DNA of 7,278 nucleotides from Bacillota bacterium (GCA_021849995.1 JAJZSC010000157.1:1-7278), one strand, 5' to 3'; shown: positions 1-5,343, counted from the first letter of the stretch. The notes: generated by a model not told the origin, from the sequence alone. Numbers and translations are program-made.

Positions 1-71
1 CTTCAGTCTATAAGCAATTTGAAAATGATTTTGGCAAAGATCTGATTGACAAGATCATTAACACTAAGTAA
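1..71 (+). CDS. C-terminal end of a probable TRAP transporter solute-binding protein (DctP family), partial
   Basis: The frame that starts at base 3 is open from the window edge to a TAA at 69-71 and encodes 22 residues ending in YKQFENDFGKDLIDKIINTK. The pattern of an aromatic residue, a short basic/acidic helix, then FGK-(D/E)-LI-(D/E)-KI just before the stop is what the last helix of DctP-type periplasmic/lipoprotein receptors of TRAP carboxylate transporters commonly looks like. Only the tail is visible, so the family call rests on recognition of this short helix. The gene converges with the minus-strand cluster ending near 105. A 15-bp sequence found again after the HD-domain gene lies 14 bases after the stop codon. 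No T-tract terminator is seen on the plus strand directly after it. Another extracytoplasmic binding protein is the main alternative. Confidence 0.5.
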   Translation, partial: SVYKQFENDFGKDLIDKIINTK

Positions 72-99
72 AAAGGATTCATCAGCCATTGTATTAAAG
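71..99 (+). repeat. Left copy of a short direct repeat
   Basis: AAAAGGAT (71-78), six extra bases, then GCCATTGTATTAAAG (85-99). The same two blocks occur at 7086-7108 without the six extra bases. It starts at the stop codon of the dctP-like gene and is followed by a hairpin. Confidence 0.55.
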
Positions 100-104
100 A
101 AAAC

Positions 105-123
105 TAGGCTTGCGACAAGCCTA
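105..123 (-). terminator. Second of two tandem minus-strand terminator hairpins
   Basis: TAGGCTTG and CAAGCCTA form a perfect 8-bp stem around a CGA loop. On the minus strand the stem is followed by AGTTTTCTTT, a T-rich tail. On the plus strand it is followed by A-rich sequence, so it suits the minus-strand cluster better than the plus-strand dctP tail. It lies just past a larger terminator at 135-176 and acts as a backup if functional. Confidence 0.6.
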
Positions 124-176
124 AGAAAAAACAAAGACCAGGTTCCTCTTCCTAACAAGGATGAGATACCTGGTCT
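124..176 (-). terminator. Rho-independent terminator of the minus-strand cluster
   Basis: A long imperfect hairpin is present. The outer 9-bp stem is AGACCAGGT (135-143) with ACCTGGTCT (168-176). An inner CTC/GAG pairing (146-148/163-165) and an inner TCCT/AGGA pairing (150-153/158-161) close an AACA loop. Read on the minus strand the stem is followed by TTGTTTTTTCTT (134-123), a good T-tract. It lies 27 bases past the stop codon of the mhpE remnant and ends that transcription unit. Confidence 0.8.
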
Positions 177-181
177 AAGCT

Positions 182-200
182 TGTATATTTGAAATATACA
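182..200. repeat. Perfect 19-bp palindrome after the mhpE remnant
   Basis: TGTATATTTGAAATATACA is a perfect inverted repeat of two 9-bp arms around a central G. It starts 3 bases past the minus-strand mhpE stop codon. No T-tract follows on either strand, so it is not a terminator by itself. It could be a protein-binding site, a stabilising 3' hairpin, or a scar of the event that removed most of mhpE. Its function cannot be read from the sequence. Confidence 0.6.
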
Positions 201-202
201 TT

Positions 203-307
203 TCAGGGTGCATAAGTAATCTGTACCATATCATCTACAGAAAAAGCATGGCTTACAGCATGCATGCCATCACGTAAAGTCGTGTCAAATATTCTTATTT
301 TTTTCAT
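203..307 (-). pseudogene. mhpE: 4-hydroxy-2-oxovalerate aldolase remnant (N-terminal 34 residues only)
   Basis: This reading frame begins at the ATG at 307-305 and stops with TGA at 205-203. It contains FDTTLRDGMHAVSH, the N-terminal signature of MhpE/DmpG/BphI aldolases, which cleave 4-hydroxy-2-oxoacids to pyruvate and an aldehyde that is channelled to the partner dehydrogenase. R12, D13 (metal ligand in the family) and H16 (the family's catalytic-base histidine) are present, and the match continues to about residue 30 (SVDDMVQI). The frame then ends at TYAP-stop, whereas the family is about 340 residues long; the rest of the barrel and the C-terminal domain are absent from the window. The start codon overlaps the upstream mhpF stop as ATGA, the usual coupled arrangement, and a ribosome binding site (AAGGAAGTGA) remains. 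No product with aldolase activity is expected. Identity of the fragment is secure; whether it is expressed is unknown. Confidence 0.85.
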
Positions 308-756
308 ACTCTGTCACTTCCTTGTTCAATTAAATATTGAGCATAGATGTCACCTACATAAGCTGCAGCAGAATTAATAATGTCGAGATTAACATTTTTT
401 TCTTGGAGCAGGTTTCCCATATTCACTACAGGAACAACATAAGGCCCAACAGCAGCAGGAGTAAGATCGATGGCTATTTTATTAGCCTTACGATAAAGTG
501 GAGCATTGGCGAGATGACCTTTGGCACTTGTTGCCTCAAAGATGATTTTAATTTCCTCATCTTCCAATATCTCATCAATACCTTTATTAGTTGTCTTGAT
601 ACCTTTTGCAGCGGCTCTCTTCAGACCTTCGGAGTCAGGGTAGATTCCAACCATATAGTCTAGCTGCATGAATTTACTGCGGTTAAGAATCTTGTACATT
701 AAATCTGTACCGATATTACCTGGACCAACAATTGCTACTTTAATTTTGTTACCCAT
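304..756 (-). pseudogene. mhpF: Acylating acetaldehyde dehydrogenase (MhpF/DmpF family) with a large in-frame internal deletion
   Basis: The intact enzyme (about 300 residues) oxidises the aldehyde made by MhpE to acyl-CoA with NAD and CoA. This frame encodes only 150 residues. Residues 7-20 carry the Rossmann motif [21 protein letters not shown] (about 35-45), FEATSAKGH (73-81) and [16 protein letters not shown] (97-112) match the family's N-terminal half. After KNVN (120-123) the sequence jumps directly to LDIINSAA, equivalent to the near-C-terminal 'GNLDIMT-AA' of the family, and runs to a normal-looking C-terminus. The missing stretch includes the catalytic cysteine of the TCGGQAT motif and the C-terminal catalytic domain. 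The start is placed at the ATG at 756 because GAGGTG lies just upstream; the in-frame GTG at 765 is part of that ribosome binding site. The stop overlaps the mhpE start as ATGA. No internal stops occur, so a truncated NAD-binding protein could still be made. Confidence 0.85.
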
Positions 757-785
757 TGCAGTCACCTCGAAATTTATTTTTGGGG

Positions 786-804
786 GGTAGGGTGTTGACC
801 TACC
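786..804 (-). promoter_or_regulatory. Hairpin in the mhpF leader
   Basis: GGTAGG (786-791) and CCTACC (799-804) form a 6-bp stem with a 7-base loop, about 30 bases upstream of the mhpF start and probably within its untranslated leader. It could affect mRNA stability or be chance. Neither side has a clear T-tract, so it is not called a terminator. Confidence 0.35.
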
Positions 805-814
805 AAACTTAGCT

Positions 815-844
815 ACTTTATTTTCTGCGATGCTAAATTTTCAA
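815..844 (-). promoter_or_regulatory. Candidate sigma-70-type promoter for the mhpF-mhpE remnant
   Basis: On the minus strand TTGAAA (844-839, five of six consensus bases) is followed after 18 bases by TAAAGT (820-815, four of six). This would start transcription near position 808, leaving a leader of about 50 bases before the mhpF start. A strong dyad ends two bases from the -35 hexamer. The weak -10 box is compatible with an activator-dependent promoter. The call is a pattern match only. Confidence 0.35.
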
Positions 845-845
845 G

Positions 846-873
846 TGCTTATACTCTAGAAGGCGTATAAGCA
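846..873. promoter_or_regulatory. Inverted repeat, candidate operator upstream of mhpF
   Basis: TGCTTATAC (846-854) and GTATAAGCA (865-873) are perfect 9-bp inverted arms around 10 bases. The dyad abuts the candidate -35 hexamer at 844-839 and would be centred near -51 relative to the predicted start, where activators typically bind. As RNA it would also form a hairpin. On the plus strand it is followed, after TCACCCC, by five Ts, but no plus-strand gene lies upstream for it to terminate. A regulator-binding site is therefore the preferred reading. Confidence 0.5.
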
Positions 874-1050
874 TCACCCCTTTTTATTGTTAATCTCCGG
901 GTCAATCATTAATAGCTCACATCTTAGAACTCTTGCCCGCCCTCTCCTTACTGAATTAGCCAATCAAACGTCAGAAACCGTTCATCTCAGTATTTTAAGT
1001 GGATATGAGGTTTTTTATCTATGGTGGTAAAAGATCTTCGGAAACAAGAG
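874..1050. other. Intergenic stretch between the Nramp-like gene and the mhp remnant, no gene seen
   Basis: This is the middle of the 356-bp gap between the end of the transporter gene and the mhpF start. Minus-strand frames are repeatedly interrupted by stops and show no recognisable protein. A GGAGAGGGCGGG stretch on the minus strand (about 947-936) looks like a ribosome binding site, but the ATG that follows is closed at once by a TGA. I see no further pieces of a catabolic gene here. Confidence 0.5.
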
Positions 1051-1076
1051 AGCGTGCCCCAATTGTAAGGCACGCT
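1051..1076 (-). terminator. Probable terminator of the Nramp-like gene
   Basis: AGCGTGCC (1051-1058) and GGCACGCT (1069-1076) form a perfect GC-rich 8-bp stem with a 10-base loop, 36 bases past the minus-strand stop codon at 1113. The minus-strand tail is CTCTTGTTTCC, only moderately T-rich; the plus-strand tail is TTTTG. It probably separates the LarA-like/Nramp-like unit from the mhp remnant, perhaps with some read-through. Confidence 0.6.
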
Positions 1077-1112
1077 TTTGAAAAATTAAAATCCCTTTTA
1101 TTCTTCTGCATT

Positions 1113-2534
1113 TTAGAGCTTGATATAGCCTGCTACAACGAAGAGGACACAAACAATTGCTGATAGCCAGAGGATAAATGTTCCAACGGGCCCTAAGGCA
1201 ATTTCAGGTGCTGCTTGTTTAACCTTATGATTTATATAGAGAGAAATCAATGAGATAATGGGAAGAGATAAGGAAAGCAGCATTCCGCCTATGACAACAA
1301 GTTGGGCAGGACTTGGGAAGACATAATAAAGGATGAACATTATCACTGGGCCGACAATAAGAAATACTCGGCGCCAGAACAGTATTTGGGTTGTTGAGGA
1401 GGCCTTAAGCAATTTCATTTTAATAAAGCCGTCTCCGACAACACGGGATATTCCAGCGGTATTAACTACATAGGTTGAGTAGAGTACTACAAAGGCGGCA
1501 AGCATGAAGAGCTTGTTGGACCAAGTGCCGAGTGTCTTAGTATACATGTTAGCTAGCTGATCAACGAGTTGGAAACCACCCGGAGTGATATTCATTCTAT
1601 TTAGGACCGCAGCACCGATAACATAAAAGGCGATAGTCACTAAAGTATAGGTTATAGCCGCTAGGCCCAGGTCGATGCGCATAATGCGTACCCAACCCTT
1701 CATACGCTCTTCCCAGCCAGGTGAACCTTTAGGTCCTGTCCAGGCTGCATAGCCTTTACCTTTAGCCCAATAAGTGTACTGGATAATTTCATTGGCAGAG
1801 AGCCCTGTCATTCCAAAAACGGAAAGTGCCACTGCAACTCCGGCTGCAGGGAACTTAAAGGATAGACCTGAGGCAATATCAGCACCGGTTACAGGATAAG
1901 GAGTAAACTGTAAGCCTATAAAAGCTAAAAAGGTTGTAATAAGGGAAAAACCAACTACCATGGTTACAACTATTTTCTCAAGATCTCCATAAATACCCCT
2001 GTATAATAGAATTATTCCTATTGCTCCAGCGACAACACCGAAAATGTTGGCATTTCCGCCCCCAAACAACCCTTTAAGGGCTAGACCCTGTGAACCAAAT
2101 ATTCCAGCCATAACAACCAATAATGAGATCATAAGAAGGATTGACCACCATACGGCCCAGGATACGATGATTTTAGGCCCAGGCACTTCATCTAACATCT
2201 CGTGCAGTCCTTTACCTGTTGCAATGATATAGCGACCTACGACTTCCTGAATCATTACCTTAGCCAAGCAACTTATGATAATAGCCCAAAGCATAATAAA
2301 CCCGACTTTTGCACCAAGTAAGGTAGTAGCAATAAGCTCACCTGAACCGACTATCGCACCAGCTAGAATAAAGGTAGGGCCCAAGGCACGCAAGGTTTCC
2401 CCAAAAGCACGCGGGGGTTCTTTGATATCTTCGGGCAAAAGTTCTGTTCGTATCTCAACTTCTATATCCTTTAGTATTTTTTCGTTTGCTTTCGTTACTA
2501 AGTTACCTGCTTCATCCAACTCAAGTTTTGGCAT
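1113..2534 (-). CDS. Nramp-superfamily membrane transporter lacking the canonical metal-binding motifs
   Basis: This 473-residue integral membrane protein has a soluble N-terminus of about 45 residues and about 11 predicted membrane segments (roughly 50-73, 76-98, 121-146, 162-178, 186-207, 228-250, 287-312, 339-361, 387-406, 409-432, 447-468). It shows the LeuT/Nramp-fold layout, with GPTFILAGAIVGSGELIATT in segment 1 and FGMTGLSANEIIQYTYW in segment 6. In true Nramp manganese/iron carriers segment 1 has DPGN and segment 6 has a metal-binding MPH. By my alignment the first site reads G63-S-G-E66 and the MPH is absent. The family is usually annotated as 'divalent metal transporter', but these changes argue for a different substrate. 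Its loop after segment 6 (about 254-285, KGYAAWTGPKGSPGWEE) is typical of this divergent branch as I recall it. AAGGAGTG lies 8 bases upstream of the ATG. It follows the LarA-like gene by 244 bp on the same strand, suggesting joint use, perhaps as substrate importer; that role is inference. Confidence 0.75.
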   Translation of the reverse strand: MPKLELDEAGNLVTKANEKILKDIEVEIRTELLPEDIKEPPRAFGETLRALGPTFILAGAIVGSGELIATTLLGAKVGFIMLWAIIISCLAKVMIQEVVGRYIIATGKGLHEMLDEVPGPKIIVSWAVWWSILLMISLLVVMAGIFGSQGLALKGLFGGGNANIFGVVAGAIGIILLYRGIYGDLEKIVVTMVVGFSLITTFLAFIGLQFTPYPVTGADIASGLSFKFPAAGVAVALSVFGMTGLSANEIIQYTYWAKGKGYAAWTGPKGSPGWEERMKGWVRIMRIDLGLAAITYTLVTIAFYVIGAAVLNRMNITPGGFQLVDQLANMYTKTLGTWSNKLFMLAAFVVLYSTYVVNTAGISRVVGDGFIKMKLLKASSTTQILFWRRVFLIVGPVIMFILYYVFPSPAQLVVIGGMLLSLSLPIISLISLYINHKVKQAAPEIALGPVGTFILWLSAIVCVLFVVAGYIKL

Positions 2535-2611
2535 TTAGGCTTCACTCCTTTTATCAGGATTTAATTTGATTATCGTTAACTAAAGGAAACTCATGCCACT
2601 TTGTAGCATCA

Positions 2612-2719
2612 TCAGAGAATGAAAACCTTGATAATTCTGGGTTGGACTGCAAAATGCATTAAATCAGGGTGAACATTAAGAAGAAAAGAATGTTCTTTTG
2701 ATTTTTCACCTCCAATCAT
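2612..2719 (-). CDS. Possible 35-residue small ORF between the LarA-like and Nramp-like genes
   Basis: An ATG at 2719-2717 opens a frame of 35 codons ending with TGA at 2614-2612, with a hydrophobic C-terminus (IIKVFIL). An AAGGA lies only two bases before the ATG, too close for a good ribosome binding site. A GGAGGTG also occurs a few bases inside the frame (2713-2707), with no ATG at a suitable distance after it. No family is recognised. It may be a leader peptide of the transporter gene or simply chance in non-coding DNA. Confidence 0.15.
   Translation of the reverse strand: MIGGEKSKEHSFLLNVHPDLMHFAVQPRIIKVFIL
2671..2695. repeat. Inverted repeat in the LarA-like/Nramp-like intergenic region
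   Basis: GAACATT (2671-2677) and AATGTTC (2689-2695) are perfect 7-bp inverted arms. A second, overlapping dyad, AAAAGAA/TTCTTTT (2684-2690/2693-2699), shares the right arm. A T-rich run follows on the plus strand, but no plus-strand gene reads into it. On the minus strand the hairpin would lie about 140 bases ahead of the transporter start, so it may be an operator or a processing structure. Another dyad, ACTAA/TTAGT with outer AGT/ACT, is at 2732-2754. Confidence 0.35.
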
Positions 2720-2778
2720 AATCCTTACTGAAGTAACTAAGTAATTTAGTGACTGAAAACTACCACCCCCTTTGAAGC

Positions 2779-4044
2779 CTACCATTTACTCACCAGATTT
2801 CCTGAACTATCAAAGGATAATCCTTCTGGTTGTCCTAGGAGTTGAAGACCTGGGTTATCTTGAACTTCAGGCAAATACACCTCAGAGACATAGACCTCTG
2901 TAAGTGCCAGAGTATCCTGAATCCAAATCACTTTAGCTTGTTCAGGCGGCACGAGGCCAATAGTTTTTAGAGCTGTATCTAGGGCTTCATGATCATTTTC
3001 ACAAGTGATTGGTATTCTGGCTTTTTCAGGAACTAAGCCGGTAAGTGAATTGGTATAGGTAACTTTGTAATTTATTTTTTCTGTTAAGCGTTTAGTGGTG
3101 AAATCCGCCATGCCAATTCCAATGGCATTTCCGTCAGTTTCCTCTGTGAGATCTCTAACAAATATTCGTGTAATCTTGGGCCACTCAGGGTCTTTTGTGT
3201 AAATGTTCATGATTCTGCCTATTACATTGGTATCCATTCCTGTCCCGCTGATGTTTTTACCGATTCTATCAACTATCAAAATATCTAACTCTTGAAATGG
3301 CAATTTAGCCATTAGTTCTTTAGCTCTTATAAGCAGGGCTTCTTCCTGGGACTCAATTTCATGTGGCAGCATGGCAGTAATGATGGCTGTTTGGTCATTG
3401 GCATTTTCAACAACCCCTAGACCAAAAGCTACAGGGCAAGCGCGAATTACAGAACGCCCAACGGTACGAATCATTCTTGATCCTCCAAGTTTTACGGCTG
3501 CCTGGTGATAATATGTAGCTCCACGATGTTTTCCCAGACCAATAGTCATGATTTTTAAAAGACCGCTTTCCACTTCACCGCGAAAATCGGTATGAGGTTT
3601 AATCCGGTTAAATGCCACAATGTGATCAGCGCCGAGAGCATTTTGATCAACAAAGACACTTAATCCATCTTCTGTTTTCGTAACCTCGGTTACATCCATG
3701 CAAGATTTAATCGGAACTCCCATTGAAGCTTCGGTAATTCCATAATGTTCCAGAACCTTGAGCTGTCCTTCTGCAGTTGCCCCTCCATGACTTCCCATTG
3801 CTGGTACTAAAAAAACGCGACAACCAAAATTTTTAAGTTCACTTGCAAGAGCAAATACGATCTTAGCCAGATTGGCTATACCTCTGCTTCCAACCGTTAT
3901 TGCAACACTATCTCCTGGACAAACCTTAGTCCCAGGGAGAATCCTCCTTACCTCTGAACGAACCTCAGCATCGATGTCAACTATTTGAGGATGATTAAAG
4001 TGTTGTTTAACACGAACCATCCTAGGAAATACAGTTTCATGCAA
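2779..4044 (-). CDS. LarA-like nickel-pincer isomerase family protein (lactate racemase domain, DUF2088)
   Basis: This 421-residue cytoplasmic protein belongs to the LarA superfamily, whose studied members racemise or epimerise 2-hydroxy acids using a nickel-pincer nucleotide. The sequence shows VGSRG (51-55), PAMGSHGGAT (81-90), RIKPHTDFRGEVESGLLK (147-164) and GKHRGATYYH (171-180). Aligned to Lactiplantibacillus LarA, H86 and H151 match catalytic H108 and H174, K164 matches the pincer-linked K184, and H180 matches nickel ligand H200. The H86-H151 spacing (65 versus 66) and K164-H180 spacing (16 in both) agree well. The second half (RIGKNISGTGMD at 260-271, RDLTEETDGNAIG) is typical of a large uncharacterised subgroup rather than lactate racemase itself, so the substrate is unknown. 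Start: TTG at 4044-4042 with a GGGGGG Shine-Dalgarno-like run 8 bases upstream; an ATG at codon 9 has no good site. The cofactor genes larB, larC and larE are not in the window. The Nramp-like transporter follows on the same strand. Confidence 0.75.
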   Translation of the reverse strand: MHETVFPRMVRVKQHFNHPQIVDIDAEVRSEVRRILPGTKVCPGDSVAITVGSRGIANLAKIVFALASELKNFGCRVFLVPAMGSHGGATAEGQLKVLEHYGITEASMGVPIKSCMDVTEVTKTEDGLSVFVDQNALGADHIVAFNRIKPHTDFRGEVESGLLKIMTIGLGKHRGATYYHQAAVKLGGSRMIRTVGRSVIRACPVAFGLGVVENANDQTAIITAMLPHEIESQEEALLIRAKELMAKLPFQELDILIVDRIGKNISGTGMDTNVIGRIMNIYTKDPEWPKITRIFVRDLTEETDGNAIGIGMADFTTKRLTEKINYKVTYTNSLTGLVPEKARIPITCENDHEALDTALKTIGLVPPEQAKVIWIQDTLALTEVYVSEVYLPEVQDNPGLQLLGQPEGLSFDSSGNLVSKW

Positions 4045-4375
4045 TTTGATTACCCCCCGTGCGAAATTTCTTAGTTTTACTCACTTAAGGATATGTAGGG
4101 TTTGGCTAAGTTAGGCCAAATTACCCAATAATTTATTCAATTATAAATTAAATAAGGATCTGAAACGTGTTGGAATTTGGAGTTCGTTATTGGAATAATG
4201 AGAAAAAGAATGCAAACTAGTGATATTTAATGTGCTTTTTTGGCGAATTATTGGAAAAATTCGAAGAAAATTTAGAGTGTAGTTCGAAGGCTAAGGTCTG
4301 ACTTGCTACAATAAAAACTATTTGCAGTTATTAGTAGCTGTATTTCTAATAGGTCTAATTTAGAATGAAAAATAA
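4045..4375. promoter_or_regulatory. Divergent intergenic region with control elements for both strands
   Basis: This AT-rich 331-bp gap lies between the minus-strand LarA-like gene and the plus-strand ORF. It holds no recognisable gene. A minus-strand TATAAT (4145-4140) could be the -10 box for the LarA-like gene, but no good -35 is seen at 17-18 bases. On the plus strand TACAAT (about 4307-4312) is a weak -10 candidate upstream of the 4376/4576 genes. Two short related stretches, TTATTGGAATAA and TTATTGGAAAAA (near 4187 and 4248), may be repeated regulator sites. A dyad at 4101-4120 is listed separately. Confidence 0.4.
4101..4120. promoter_or_regulatory. Dyad, candidate operator ahead of the LarA-like gene
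   Basis: TTTGGC (4101-4106) and GCCAAA (4115-4120) are perfect 6-bp inverted arms 8 bases apart. GGG on the left and CCC on the right extend the symmetry outward at slightly different distances. It lies 57-76 bases upstream of the TTG start and just downstream of the TATAAT candidate on the minus strand, a position suited to a repressor. The regulator cannot be named. Confidence 0.35.
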
Positions 4376-4579
4376 ATGCCAAACCCTTGCCTAAAAGATA
4401 TTATTTTAATAGTTACAAGTTTTTCGGTTAGGATTTATGGAGAGAGTAGAAGGAAAGTAGCAAAAAAGATTGAAACTATAGTAATGGAATTAGGTGAAGT
4501 TCTTTCTGAATCAATTAGAATTCAATATTTGAAAGGAAGTGAAAGACCTGGTTTTAGAAACCAGGGAGAATTCTTATGA
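4376..4579 (+). CDS. Small hypothetical protein, 4-bp overlap with the oxidoreductase beta subunit gene
   Basis: This is a 67-codon frame starting [10 protein letters not shown]. Its stop overlaps the next gene's start as ATGA, the spacing seen in coupled operon genes. The composition suggests beta-alpha-beta: a hydrophobic strand (ILIVTSFSV), a basic helix (about residues 23-43, [19 protein letters not shown]), then a strand (SIRIQYL). That order and the words GES-RRK, ELG and SIRIQ weakly recall 4-oxalocrotonate tautomerase-like proteins, but the spacing from the N-terminal proline is wrong and I do not claim the family. No ribosome binding site precedes the ATG, and a TAA directly abuts it. 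It is not an alpha or gamma subunit of the oxidoreductase. It could be a real small protein, the 3' piece of a decayed gene, or a chance frame. Confidence 0.3.
   Translation: MPNPCLKDIILIVTSFSVRIYGESRRKVAKKIETIVMELGEVLSESIRIQYLKGSERPGFRNQGEFL
4547..4568 (+). promoter_or_regulatory. Hairpin overlapping the ribosome binding site of the oxidoreductase gene
   Basis: CCTGGTTT (4547-4554) and AAACCAGG (4558-4565) form a perfect 8-bp stem with a TAG loop. The right arm contains the first bases of the Shine-Dalgarno sequence GGGAG (4564-4568), 7 bases before the ATG at 4576. In mRNA the stem would partly hide the site. Translation of the overlapping upstream ORF could open it, which fits the ATGA overlap. 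This is a structural inference from sequence only. Confidence 0.45.
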
Positions 4580-5313
4580 TTACGGTATTTGAACGTCCTC
4601 AATCTCTAACTGATGCACATACTCATTACTGTCCTGGCTGCACACATGGACTTATACATAGACTAGTGGCAGAAGTAATCGATGAACTTGGAGTAAGAGA
4701 AGATACAATAGGGGTTGCGTCGGTCGGATGCTCAGTATTGGCATACGAATACTTTAATTTGGATATGCAAGAGGCTTCCCATGGCAGGGCCCCAGCTGTA
4801 GCTACTGGTATCAAGAGAGTGCACCAGGATAAAGTAGTTTTTACTTATCAGGGAGACGGTGATCTGGCAGCAATCGGTACTGCAGAAATAATCCATGCAG
4901 CGGCCCGTGGAGAGAAAATCACAACAATATTTGTAAATAATGCGATCTATGGGATGACTGGCGGCCAAATGGCACCAACTACTCTAATAGGACAGGAAGC
5001 AACGACTTCTCCGAGCGGTAGAAATTCAACATCACAAGGGCATCCTGTTAAAATGACGGAAATTTTGGCGACTATGGATGGAACAGCTTATGTTGCCAGA
5101 GTTTCAGTCCATAATCCGCGGGAAGTTGCCAAAGCCAAAAAGGCTATTAGAACCGCCTTTGATATGCAGTTAGCAGGGAAAGGGTTTAGCTTGGTTGAGG
5201 TTCTTTCCACTTGCCCTACTAACTGGGGATTAACTCCGTTAGAAGCCTTAAAATGGCTAGAAGATAATATGATTCCTTATTACCAGCTTGGTATAAAGAA
5301 AATAAACGCGTAA
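4576..5313 (+). CDS. 2-oxoacid:ferredoxin oxidoreductase beta subunit (VorB/KorB-like, ThDP- and [4Fe-4S]-binding)
   Basis: These enzymes oxidatively decarboxylate 2-oxoacids to acyl-CoA, passing electrons to ferredoxin. This 245-residue cytoplasmic subunit has the expected length for the four-subunit type. It shows CPGC (C19, C22), C52 in SVGCSV and C213 in STCPTNW; the spacing agrees with the four cluster-ligand cysteines of known beta subunits (Cys 12, 15, 46 and 197 in the Sulfolobus enzyme). The thiamine-diphosphate/Mg signature is GDGD (93-96) with [11 protein letters not shown] (121-131). [10 protein letters not shown] (69-78) is also typical. The ending [25 protein letters not shown] most resembles branched-chain or 2-oxoglutarate types. 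The ribosome binding site is GGGAG, 7 bases upstream. The required alpha (pyrimidine-binding) and gamma subunits and the ferredoxin-like subunit are not in the window, and terminator hairpins follow at once, so this is an orphan here. Exact 2-oxoacid substrate is unknown. Confidence 0.88.
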   Translation: MITVFERPQSLTDAHTHYCPGCTHGLIHRLVAEVIDELGVREDTIGVASVGCSVLAYEYFNLDMQEASHGRAPAVATGIKRVHQDKVVFTYQGDGDLAAIGTAEIIHAAARGEKITTIFVNNAIYGMTGGQMAPTTLIGQEATTSPSGRNSTSQGHPVKMTEILATMDGTAYVARVSVHNPREVAKAKKAIRTAFDMQLAGKGFSLVEVLSTCPTNWGLTPLEALKWLEDNMIPYYQLGIKKINA

Positions 5314-5320
5314 TTTTAAA

Positions 5321-5343
5321 GGCACCGGGATAATCCCGATGCC
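5321..5343 (+). terminator. First hairpin after the oxidoreductase gene
   Basis: GGCACCGGGA (5321-5330) and TCCCGATGCC (5334-5343) pair as a 10-position stem with one C/A mismatch and a TAA loop, 7 bases past the stop codon. No T-tract follows, so it is probably a 3' stabilising hairpin or a weak first terminator ahead of the stronger one at 5368. Confidence 0.5.

Noticed and set aside
166..177. 12-mer ATACCTGGTCTA repeated at 5437-5448
   Set aside because: A 12-mer repeat is expected about once by chance in AT-rich DNA of this length, and one copy is explained as a terminator arm.
337..663. Plus-strand frame of 108 codons opposite the mhpF remnant
   Set aside because: It is antisense to a clearly recognised protein sequence, lacks a ribosome binding site and resembles no family.
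1005..1163. 52-codon plus-strand frame spanning the terminator at 1051-1076 and the end of the transporter gene
   Set aside because: It runs through a GC-rich terminator stem and 51 bases of the transporter's coding sequence on the opposite strand; no ribosome binding site of quality and no recognisable product.
2275..2538. Plus-strand frame of 87 codons opposite the 5' end of the transporter gene
   Set aside because: Shadow of the real minus-strand gene, with low-complexity serine-rich composition.
2516..2825. Similar peptides at the LarA-like C-terminus (FDSSGNLVSK) and the transporter N-terminus (LDEAGNLVTK)
   Set aside because: Ten residues of similarity with common residues; no DNA-level repeat is evident, so convergence or chance is more likely than a shared docking tag.
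4211..4256. Possible sigma-54 promoters (TGGCGA-N5-TGGA on plus; TGCAA on minus)
   Set aside because: The -12 element lacks the invariant GC on the plus strand, and no GG-type -24 element is found at the right spacing on the minus strand.
4732..4968. Minus-strand frame within the oxidoreductase gene
   Set aside because: Fully inside a gene with unmistakable cofactor motifs on the plus strand.
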